15,233 nt of DNA from Sulfurovum sp. (GTDB taxonomy: Bacteria > Campylobacterota > Campylobacteria > Campylobacterales > Sulfurovaceae). The notes below the pieces were generated by a model. It had not been told where the DNA came from. It did no database searches and saw nothing but the letters and a program-made list of their open reading frames with translations. The stretch is from NCBI GenBank assembly GCA_027038155.1, contig JALVXW010000063.1, positions 1-15,233 on the forward strand, written 5' to 3'. Positions 1 through 5,707 of this stretch are shown piece by piece. Positions within the stretch are counted from its first letter, which is position 1, and each line of letters starts with the position of its first letter. Position numbers and translations under genes: made by a program.

Positions 1-152
1 ACCTCATCTGCTGATGATGTGATGTCTATAGTCAACCCTACTGTTGTACCATCAACAACAACATCTTTTACAAAACCAAACGTTACGATATCTTTCGTAA
101 ATCCTGGGTATGTCACATTTTTTAATGCCTCTAATACATTTTCTTGTGTCAT
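1..152 (-). CDS. mrp: Mrp/ApbC-family iron-sulfur carrier ATPase, N-terminal part (cut by window edge)
   Basis: The gene reads leftward off the window; only about the first 50 residues are visible. They begin MTQENVLEALKNVTYPGFTK and continue with a hydrophobic, VDG-containing beta-rich stretch. This is the MIP18/DUF59 domain at the front of bacterial Mrp (ApbC/NBP35-type) P-loop ATPases, which carry or help transfer Fe-S clusters in the cytoplasm. The Walker A motif lies outside the window, so the ATPase assignment rests on the N-terminal domain and on context: in Campylobacter jejuni an mrp gene (Cj1606c) is divergent from ispDF in the same way. The ATG at 152 is preceded by AAGGA about 6 bases upstream, which supports the start. 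A stand-alone DUF59 protein (SufT-like) is the main alternative. Confidence 0.75.
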   Translation of the reverse strand, partial: MTQENVLEALKNVTYPGFTKDIVTFGFVKDVVVDGTTVGLTIDITSSADE

Positions 153-202
153 ATCATTCCTTTAATTTATTGTTATAAGGAGTTATACCACCTCTATCTT
201 AA

Positions 203-208
203 ATTATA
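203..208 (-). promoter_or_regulatory. Candidate -10 box for mrp
   Basis: A perfect TATAAT reads on the minus strand about 50 bases upstream of the mrp start codon. No convincing -35 box is seen, which is usual for sigma-70 promoters in Campylobacterota. The region is AT-rich, so a chance match is possible. Confidence 0.35.
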
Positions 209-232
209 TTTAAATAAAGAGACTATTGTATA

Positions 233-255
233 AATAAGAGTAAAAAACTCTTATT
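233..255. other. Perfect 9-bp inverted repeat in the mrp/ispDF spacer
   Basis: AATAAGAGT and ACTCTTATT form a perfect 9-bp inverted repeat around an AAAAA loop (242-246). It sits between the two divergent promoters. It could be an operator for a dimeric regulator or an RNA hairpin in a leader. It is not a good terminator, because no gene ends nearby. Confidence 0.45.
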
Positions 256-280
256 AAAGATTTGATAAAGTATTGCTCGC

Positions 281-286
281 TATAAT
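281..286 (+). promoter_or_regulatory. Candidate -10 box of the ispDF-cemR-sat-pgpA operon
   Basis: A perfect TATAAT lies 36 bases upstream of the ispDF TTG start. TTGATA at 262-267 is only 13 bases away, too close for a standard -35 box, so this looks like a -35-less Campylobacterota promoter. Transcription would start near 293, inside the CemR-box-like pair. Confidence 0.5.
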
Positions 287-287
287 T

Positions 288-304
288 CGTTACTAATTGT
301 TACA
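288..304 (+). promoter_or_regulatory. Tandem HP1021/CemR-box-like heptamers (putative autoregulatory operator)
   Basis: TGTTACA at 298-304 is a perfect match to the published H. pylori HP1021 box, TGTT[TA]C[TA]. CGTTACT at 288-294 matches at 6 of 7 positions. The two are direct repeats 10 bp apart, so on the same helix face. They lie across the expected transcription start of the operon that encodes the HP1021/CemR homologue, which would fit autorepression. The motif is short and degenerate, so the site is a prediction only. Confidence 0.45.
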
Positions 305-322
305 TACAACACAGGAACAGAT

Positions 323-1447
323 TTGTCAAATACTACATTGATACTTTTAGGTGCTGGGTCATCATCGCGATTTACTGCCAATGTGAAAAAACAGTGGCTT
401 TATATAGATGAAAATCCTCTATGGCTACATGTAGCCGAACACTTTAAAAAAAGTGCTACTTTTGAGAAGATACTTATTGTCTCTTCTAGCGAAGAGTTAT
501 GTGCGATGCAAAACTTTACCTCCTCTTACTCCTATGTACAAGGTGGTAACAGTAGGCAAGCTTCACTGAAAAATGCCCTTAACCATGTAACCTCTAAATA
601 TGTAATGGTTTCAGACATTGCAAGGTGCTGTGTACCTACCGAGATGATACAACGCATTTTAGATGCAAAAGAGATAGCCTCTTGCATCGTACCAGTACTT
701 CCTGCAACAGATACACTCTACCTAGATGGTAAACCTATAGACAGAGAAAAAACAAAAATCATCCAAACACCCCAACTCTCAAACACTTCACTGCTTAAAA
801 AAGCATTACAAACTGAAACACTTTTTACCGATGACTCTTCGGCTATTGCCTCTTTGGGCGAGAAGATACACTTTGTTGAAGGCTCTACCAAAGCACATAA
901 ACTCACCACCATTGAAGACTTACAAAAAGTAACATGCCTTAACGCTCCTTCAAGCAGAACACTTACTGGATTTGGCATAGATATTCACCCGTTTGAAGAG
1001 AAAAAAGAGATGTTTCTTTGTGGTGTACCTATAGAAGTGGACTATGGCTTTAAAGCACATAGCGATGGGGATGTGGCTATCCATGCACTCATTGATGCAC
1101 TGTTGGGTGCAGCTGGGCTAGGTGACATTGGGGAGCTTTACCCAGACACAGACAATGCCTATGCAGGAGTAGACTCCAAACACCTCCTAAGTGACACCGT
1201 AAAGCGTATTAAAGCATTTGGCTTTGAGATAGGAAATATCGATATGACCATACTGGCACAAGCTCCAAGACTTTTGCCCTACAAAGAGAAGATGAGGCAA
1301 ACTATTGCCGATATTTTAGGCATACGCAAAAACTTCATCAACATCAAAGCAACCACTGCTGAAAAACTAGGATTTGTAGGACGAAAAGAGGGCGTGACTG
1401 TTCACGCTGTAGCAAATTTAACTTATTTAAACTGGAAAACATTATGA
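323..1447 (+). CDS. ispDF: Bifunctional 2-C-methyl-D-erythritol 4-phosphate cytidylyltransferase / MECDP synthase
   Basis: This fusion enzyme catalyses two non-consecutive steps of the MEP isoprenoid pathway in the cytoplasm: CTP-dependent activation of MEP (IspD) and cyclisation to MECDP (IspF). Residues 1-205 are the IspD nucleotidyltransferase, with the G-rich loop LLGAGSSSRF near the start and basic KK at 22-23. Residues about 215-374 are IspF, with metal ligands D220, H222 and H254 and the motifs AHSDGDV, GDIGELYPDTD and KATTAEKLGF. The IspDF fusion of 374 residues is the usual form in Campylobacterota. The start is TTG at 323: AGGA at 313-316 is correctly spaced and the nucleotide-binding loop needs this N-terminus. 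The stop overlaps the next start by 4 bases (ATGA), indicating translational coupling. Assignment is firm. Confidence 0.97.
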   Translation: MSNTTLILLGAGSSSRFTANVKKQWLYIDENPLWLHVAEHFKKSATFEKILIVSSSEELCAMQNFTSSYSYVQGGNSRQASLKNALNHVTSKYVMVSDIARCCVPTEMIQRILDAKEIASCIVPVLPATDTLYLDGKPIDREKTKIIQTPQLSNTSLLKKALQTETLFTDDSSAIASLGEKIHFVEGSTKAHKLTTIEDLQKVTCLNAPSSRTLTGFGIDIHPFEEKKEMFLCGVPIEVDYGFKAHSDGDVAIHALIDALLGAAGLGDIGELYPDTDNAYAGVDSKHLLSDTVKRIKAFGFEIGNIDMTILAQAPRLLPYKEKMRQTIADILGIRKNFINIKATTAEKLGFVGRKEGVTVHAVANLTYLNWKTL

Positions 1448-2322
1448 AAATTATTATTGTAGAAAACGAACTCTATTTGGCACAAAGTATTGCCTCTAAA
1501 CTCAACGAACATGGTTTTGATACGGAGATTTTTAGCTCTATCAAAGAGGCGATGAAGAGTAATGGTGATGTCTATCTTCTCTCTACCAATATGCCGGGGC
1601 AAGATATTGCACCACTCATAAAAATATTTAAAAACAGAATTATTATTCTTATGGTAAGCTATATTAATAATGATACTGTCTCACTTCCTCTCAAATTGGG
1701 TGCCAAAGACTACATTGTCAAGCCATTTATGATTGAAGAGCTTTTACGCAAAATAGAACACTACCAAGAGTACCAACAGCTTAAAAAGCGAACAGAACTC
1801 TATGAAGAGTATATAGATAACCTTCTAAAAGATATAAAAAGTGACATACCAGAAAAACTCTCAACCCCTCTTGTTATAGAGACCAACTACCAAAGATTGG
1901 TAGATAAAGTGGTTTTTGAGTATGTACGCAAAGAGAATAAAATGCTTATCTTTATCCCACTTACAGAAAAATCGTGGAAAGAGAAGATTCTTGCAAGCCC
2001 TACACACTCCATACTCTATATTACAGAGATACATACACTAAAAAAAAGTGAAAGAGAGCAACTCTTAGAGATGCTAAAATCTTACAATTTTATTATTTGT
2101 AGCATGGGGGAATTTGTGTGTGAGTTTGACACCATTACACTCAATACAGACTCTAAACTCTATGACCAAAATGAGATACTTACCATTGATGATTATATAA
2201 AATTTATCGTAAACTCTTTTCAATACAAGTTCCCCGATACAGAACTCTCTAAAAAACTGGGTATTTCCAGAAAAAGTCTCTGGGAAAAACGTAAAAAATA
2301 TGAACTCTTTAAGAAAAAATAG
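1444..2322 (+). CDS. cemR: Atypical orphan response regulator, HP1021/CemR family
   Basis: A 292-residue transcription regulator. Residues 1-110 form a receiver fold with conserved K93 (VKP), but the phosphoacceptor aspartate is replaced by S47 (DVYLLSTNMPG), as in H. pylori HP1021, so classical phosphorelay is unlikely. Residues about 140-240 form a middle region resembling a shrunken NtrC-type central domain without Walker motifs. Residues 266-288 are a Fis-type helix-turn-helix (ELSKKLGISRKSLWEKRKKYE). Established knowledge: HP1021 and the Campylobacter/Arcobacter CemR proteins control redox response, energy metabolism and, in Helicobacter, replication initiation at oriC. The position next to ispDF matches HP1020-HP1021 and Cj1607-Cj1608. 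Only two cysteines are present (C219, C226), both in the region before the DNA-binding domain. No partner histidine kinase lies nearby. Confidence 0.88.
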   Translation: MKIIIVENELYLAQSIASKLNEHGFDTEIFSSIKEAMKSNGDVYLLSTNMPGQDIAPLIKIFKNRIIILMVSYINNDTVSLPLKLGAKDYIVKPFMIEELLRKIEHYQEYQQLKKRTELYEEYIDNLLKDIKSDIPEKLSTPLVIETNYQRLVDKVVFEYVRKENKMLIFIPLTEKSWKEKILASPTHSILYITEIHTLKKSEREQLLEMLKSYNFIICSMGEFVCEFDTITLNTDSKLYDQNEILTIDDYIKFIVNSFQYKFPDTELSKKLGISRKSLWEKRKKYELFKKK

Positions 2323-2336
2323 CCAAAGGAATTACT

Positions 2337-3518
2337 ATGTCATCTCGCAAATCACTCTACATAGACACCGAAGCACTCTCTACTTTGGCACTGGTGCAAG
2401 CAGGGCTCATCTCTCCTGTAGATAAACTCATGAATCAAGCCGAAGCACAAGAGGTAGATAGAACCAAAATATACAAAGGTGTACCTTTCCCCTTTGCATT
2501 TATTTTGGCACCTAAAGGCAAACAGAATGAAAAGGTCTTAAAACATCTTCAATCTGGTGAAATCATAGATCTTATAAATGAGGGAAAAAAAGTAGGAGAA
2601 CTTACTGTAGAAGAGACTTTTCCTATCAACCCCACACAACGTCTCAATAATATTTATGGTACATCAGATGCATCACATCCAGGGGTTAAAAACACTACTG
2701 CAAGACTGGGAAATATTGCTGTCTCTGGTGCCTATACAGTACACTATCCACTCATTGAAGATAATATGAAACGTATACAAAGTATGATTACCAAAACAGG
2801 TGCCAAACTTGTCAGCTCCATGATGATTGCAGCAAACCCTCTTAATCGTGCACATGAACGAATGATACGTCAAGCCATCTCTGATAGTGATTTGCTCATT
2901 ATATTTTTACGTAAACCCTTTACCTCAGAAGGATTACGCTACGACATAAGGCACAATGCCCTCTCTACTTTTGTGGACAACTTCTTGCCACGCAACAAAG
3001 TACTCGTTGTACCCTTTGAAAACTCCTATATCTTTGCAGGGTACAATGAACTGATTTTAGATGCGATACTTGCCAAAAACTATGGGTGTCATCAACTGGT
3101 AGTAGGAAAAAACCATGGAGGATTGGGACTCTACTATGACCAAAACCGTCTCAACTCTGTTTTTGACCACTGCAAAAATATAGAGATTGATATTAAGACT
3201 GTTGATGAGTATGTCTATTGTGATACGTGCAAAACATTGGTCAGCACCTCCACCTGTCCACATGGACAACACCACCATGTGCATTACCACTCTGATTCTA
3301 TTATGAAGCTTATTCAATCGGGTCTCATCCCTCCCTCTATCCTGGTACGCAAAGAGGTCTCTGCCAATCTACTTGCATCCTTGTTTCCTGATCGTTTTGA
3401 AAACCTTCAGGAGATGCATTACTCACTCATGCCAGGATCGGGACTACTCGAACAACAAAGCGAAGAGCAGTTCTATATCAAACTCATTCAGCTCTATCAA
3501 ACATCATCCCTTACTTAG
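2337..3518 (+). CDS. ATP sulfurylase (sulfate adenylyltransferase)-like protein with altered active site
   Basis: A 393-residue protein with the length and layout of prokaryotic Sat: PUA-like N-terminal part (about 1-150), adenylyltransferase core (about 155-290), and the typical C-terminal Cys/His element C295-x2-C298 ... C307-P-H309 followed by SGLIPPSILVRKEVSANL. The catalytic signature QxRNPxHxxHE is changed to IAANPLNRAHE (164-174): Gln, Arg and the first His are replaced by I164, A166 and N170, while N167, P168, H173 and E174 remain. The GRDHAG loop is GKNHGG (257-262). Sulfate binding and activation should therefore be impaired or changed. AAAGGA lies 8 bases before the ATG. It sits between cemR and pgpA as Cj1609 does, far from cysteine or sulfur genes. 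Likely a repurposed paralogue or one with a different substrate; true Sat activity is doubtful. Confidence 0.8.
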   Translation: MSSRKSLYIDTEALSTLALVQAGLISPVDKLMNQAEAQEVDRTKIYKGVPFPFAFILAPKGKQNEKVLKHLQSGEIIDLINEGKKVGELTVEETFPINPTQRLNNIYGTSDASHPGVKNTTARLGNIAVSGAYTVHYPLIEDNMKRIQSMITKTGAKLVSSMMIAANPLNRAHERMIRQAISDSDLLIIFLRKPFTSEGLRYDIRHNALSTFVDNFLPRNKVLVVPFENSYIFAGYNELILDAILAKNYGCHQLVVGKNHGGLGLYYDQNRLNSVFDHCKNIEIDIKTVDEYVYCDTCKTLVSTSTCPHGQHHHVHYHSDSIMKLIQSGLIPPSILVRKEVSANLLASLFPDRFENLQEMHYSLMPGSGLLEQQSEEQFYIKLIQLYQTSSLT

Positions 3519-3527
3519 GAGCATCTC

Positions 3528-4019
3528 ATGACACTGCAAAAACTCTTTTTGACCTTTGGTGGGGCAGGACTCAGCCCCAAAGCACCAGGTACCGTAGGCA
3601 CACTCGCCTCTTTACCTGTTGGTGTGGCGATACTCTACTACTTTGGGATGCAAACACTCTTTATGGTGACTCTTGCCATTACTATCATAGGTATTTTTGA
3701 AATCAACAAATACGAAAATGCCACAGGCATCCACGACCATCAGCAAATTGTCATAGACGAAGCAGCAGGCATGTGGCTAAGCCTCATGATAGCCACCTCA
3801 ACCGCTACCACCATGACCTACCCCTATGCAGAACTGCTAGCCATTATCTTCAGCTTCGCTGCATTTAGACTCTTTGATATCTGGAAACCCTCTACCATAG
3901 GCTGGATAGACAGAGAGCTTAAAGGGGGTATGGGTGTCATGCTGGACGATGTGCTTGCTGGCGTTGCAGGTGGGTTTTTATCTGTGGTTATTTTGATGGG
4001 GATTGGGAAGTTGATTTAG
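3528..4019 (+). CDS. pgpA: Phosphatidylglycerophosphatase A
   Basis: PgpA dephosphorylates phosphatidylglycerol phosphate to phosphatidylglycerol at the inner membrane. The 163-residue length is standard. Visible family hallmarks are the N-terminal GAGLSPKAPGTVGTLASLPV segment, the acidic VIDEAAGMW motif (about 84-92) and GGMGVMLDDVLAG (about 142-154), whose aspartates belong to the metal-dependent active site. Four hydrophobic spans are apparent, at about 23-40, 40-56, 100-116 and 148-162. The ATG is preceded by AGGAG with 6-base spacing and lies 9 bases after the sat-like stop, so it is the last gene of the ispDF operon, as in C. jejuni (Cj1610). Its link to the neighbouring regulator is by position only. 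Confidence 0.93.
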   Translation: MTLQKLFLTFGGAGLSPKAPGTVGTLASLPVGVAILYYFGMQTLFMVTLAITIIGIFEINKYENATGIHDHQQIVIDEAAGMWLSLMIATSTATTMTYPYAELLAIIFSFAAFRLFDIWKPSTIGWIDRELKGGMGVMLDDVLAGVAGGFLSVVILMGIGKLI

Positions 4020-4046
4020 CTTCTTACCTTTTCTCTCTAGATTTTT
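4007..4046 (+). terminator. Weak candidate terminator at the end of the ispDF-pgpA operon
   Basis: GAAGTT (4007-4012) and AGCTTC (4018-4023) can pair, with one G-U pair, around a 5-base loop that spans the pgpA stop. A pyrimidine-rich run ending in TTTTTT follows. The stem is short, so termination may be inefficient. Confidence 0.3.
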
Positions 4047-4114
4047 TAATAAAACTTATAATATACATAACTTAAAGTTAATACTAAAGTAATACTCTTC
4101 CTCTATACTTCTAC

Positions 4115-4145
4115 TGTGATTCACATAATATAAATTATAAAGGAG
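4115..4145 (+). promoter_or_regulatory. Palindrome, candidate -10 and strong ribosome binding site before the 32-residue peptide gene
   Basis: TGTGATTCACA (4115-4125) is an 11-bp palindrome that abuts CATAAT (4124-4129) and TATAAA (4129-4134), either of which could act as a -10 box. AAAGGAG (4139-4145) is a near-ideal Shine-Dalgarno sequence 5 bases before the ATG at 4151. If CATAAT is the -10, the leader would be very short. Confidence 0.4.
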
Positions 4146-4150
4146 ATACC

Positions 4151-4249
4151 ATGAAAAGCATATTAAGTCAAGTAACTATTTTTACAATGATAGCAGTCGG
4201 TGTACTATTCTACAGCATAATTTCAGCGACAGGTATTGTAAAAAAATAA
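4151..4249 (+). CDS. 32-residue single-span membrane peptide of unknown function
   Basis: This short reading frame encodes a peptide that starts MKSILSQVTIFTMIAVG and ends in TGIVKK. Residues about 7-26 form one uninterrupted hydrophobic helix with a lysine at residue 2 and a KK pair at the C-terminus, the usual build of a bacterial single-pass small membrane protein. The strongest ribosome binding site in this region (AAAGGAG, 5-base spacing) stands in front of it, and an AT-rich promoter-like stretch lies upstream, so I believe it is translated. It lies in the roughly 300-base gap between pgpA and the convergent LRR gene. I do not recognise the family. Small subunits of respiratory or transport complexes have this form, but nothing nearby identifies a partner. 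Confidence 0.6.
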   Translation: MKSILSQVTIFTMIAVGVLFYSIISATGIVKK

Positions 4250-4262
4250 TAACTAAACTTGT

Positions 4263-4295
4263 ACTTGTTTCTTCTCTTCAGGATCTGAAACAAGT
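4263..4295. terminator. Possible bidirectional terminator hairpin between convergent genes
   Basis: ACTTGTTTC (4263-4271) and GAAACAAGT (4287-4295) form a perfect 9-bp stem around a 15-base loop, between the stop of the small membrane peptide gene (4249) and the stop of the convergent LRR gene (4313). On the minus strand a run of T follows about a dozen bases beyond the stem; on the plus strand the downstream tract is only moderately T-rich. Its position between convergent genes supports a terminator role. Confidence 0.5.
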
Positions 4296-4312
4296 TAAAC
4301 ATCTCATCATCT

Positions 4313-5707
4313 TTAATTACTTATCCTACCTACTTCGTCTAAAGCTTGTTGGAGTGCAGGATTTACATCCTTTATTTTTCGTGTATAATGTTTTCGATTA
4401 TTAAACGAAATACAAACACCTCTTGTTTTCAATTCATCTAAAAAATCTATAGTTCCATCTAATATTTTAGTATTACCTGCAAAATTTAAATACTTTAATG
4501 CTGACAGCTGCGAAACAAATGCTAAAGATTTAATTTCCTTACAATCAATTAATTCAAGAGATTCTAAATAAGATAAATTGCCAAGGCTATCAATATTATC
4601 TGGTAAAACAGTTGATTCAATTTGTAATTTTTTCAAATTATATAACTTTGATATAAATGATATTGAACTTAGATTCTTACAATTTAATAATCTAAGTATT
4701 TTAATATTATTCAAAATTTCTATTTTAGATATATCATCTGGTAATACACATTTTTTAAACTCCAATTCCTCAATATATGAACACTTATCTAAATTTCCTA
4801 TAGATTCTAGTTTTTTGAGCCCTGTAAATAAAATTACTTTAACTTTCCCTAGTCCTCCTATGCCCTCCAATGATTTAACATTACATCTTTCAGAATAAAA
4901 GATAAATGTTTCAATACTATTACTTATTAGTCCATTGAATGTTTTAAATTTTGCAGTTACTTCCAATCTAAAATCATTTAAACTCGTTAGATTATCAATC
5001 CCTATAAATGTAGTTAAATTACCTGCATACAAAGAAAGATAATTTAACCTTCTTAATTTTGACAATGATAAAAAATCTTTTTCATGATATCTACTATCTA
5101 AACGTTCTAATTTATTACATTCATATAAAGTAGTATTCCCTTCTACTGTCTGTAAATTTACTTCTTTAAGTCTAGGTAATTTTGAAAAATCAATATCTAC
5201 AAATATTTCACTGTTACTAACACTCAAATATTCTAATTCTGGAAGACATTCTAATGGCTTAAACTCTTTAATATCCCAGATATCATCATCAAAAAAACCT
5301 TTTTGTGGTTGTAAATAAAATTGTTTTAAAAAAGGTGTATCTTTTAAAAACTCTATACTTTCTAATCGCTTTTTTTTATATACACCTTTTTTTAAATAAA
5401 CTGTCAAAAAACTAGAAAGTATTAAAGTATTTACACGATATTTATTAATGATATTAATATAAATATTATCCCACATATCTGGTCTAATTGCTAAAATAGG
5501 CAATCCTGAAAAACTAATTCCAAAATCTTGTAATAACTTTATATCCAACAATCTACTACGCTTAAAATTTATATTATCTTTATAAAATATGTCCTCTGTA
5601 TCAATATACTCTAGTTCGTTATATTTTTTATTTTTATTTTCTTCTTCTATAAAAAGGCAATTTAAACCTTTTTTCTCAATTATTTTTCTATCAGTTTTAT
5701 CAAACAT
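4313..5707 (-). CDS. Leucine-rich-repeat protein of unknown function
   Basis: A 464-residue protein without signal peptide or clear membrane span. After a divergent, lysine-rich N-terminal 60-90 residues, most of the chain from about 115 to 420 is a series of 20-25-residue leucine-rich repeats (for example LPELEYLSVSN, LSYLESLELIDCKEIKSL). The C-terminal repeats show a two-LRR super-period of 46 residues: VLPDDI (321-326) recurs as VLPDNI (367-372), each followed by a matching LRR pair. A short basic and polar tail (from about 436) caps the array. The gene is clearly more AT-rich than its neighbours, with many ATA, TTA and AAA codons, suggesting separate acquisition. Its start overlaps the end of the GTPase gene by 8 bases, so it is probably translationally coupled. 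LRR arrays usually bind proteins; the ligand is unknown. Confidence 0.8.
   Translation of the reverse strand: MFDKTDRKIIEKKGLNCLFIEEENKNKKYNELEYIDTEDIFYKDNINFKRSRLLDIKLLQDFGISFSGLPILAIRPDMWDNIYINIINKYRVNTLILSSFLTVYLKKGVYKKKRLESIEFLKDTPFLKQFYLQPQKGFFDDDIWDIKEFKPLECLPELEYLSVSNSEIFVDIDFSKLPRLKEVNLQTVEGNTTLYECNKLERLDSRYHEKDFLSLSKLRRLNYLSLYAGNLTTFIGIDNLTSLNDFRLEVTAKFKTFNGLISNSIETFIFYSERCNVKSLEGIGGLGKVKVILFTGLKKLESIGNLDKCSYIEELEFKKCVLPDDISKIEILNNIKILRLLNCKNLSSISFISKLYNLKKLQIESTVLPDNIDSLGNLSYLESLELIDCKEIKSLAFVSQLSALKYLNFAGNTKILDGTIDFLDELKTRGVCISFNNRKHYTRKIKDVNPALQQALDEVGRISN

Noticed and set aside
928..934. HP1021-box match (AGTAACA, reverse orientation) inside ispDF
   Set aside because: A lone heptamer inside coding sequence is expected by chance several times in a window of this size.
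4079..4096. Direct repeat TAATACT twice, 11 bp apart
   Set aside because: Short and within very AT-rich sequence; could be an operator, but there is no supporting pattern or known binder.
4115..4125. TGTGATTCACA as a CRP/FNR site
   Set aside because: The half-sites TGTGA and TCACA are separated by one base, not six as in CRP sites, and the FNR pattern TTGATnnnnATCAA is not met. Kept only as a palindrome near a promoter.
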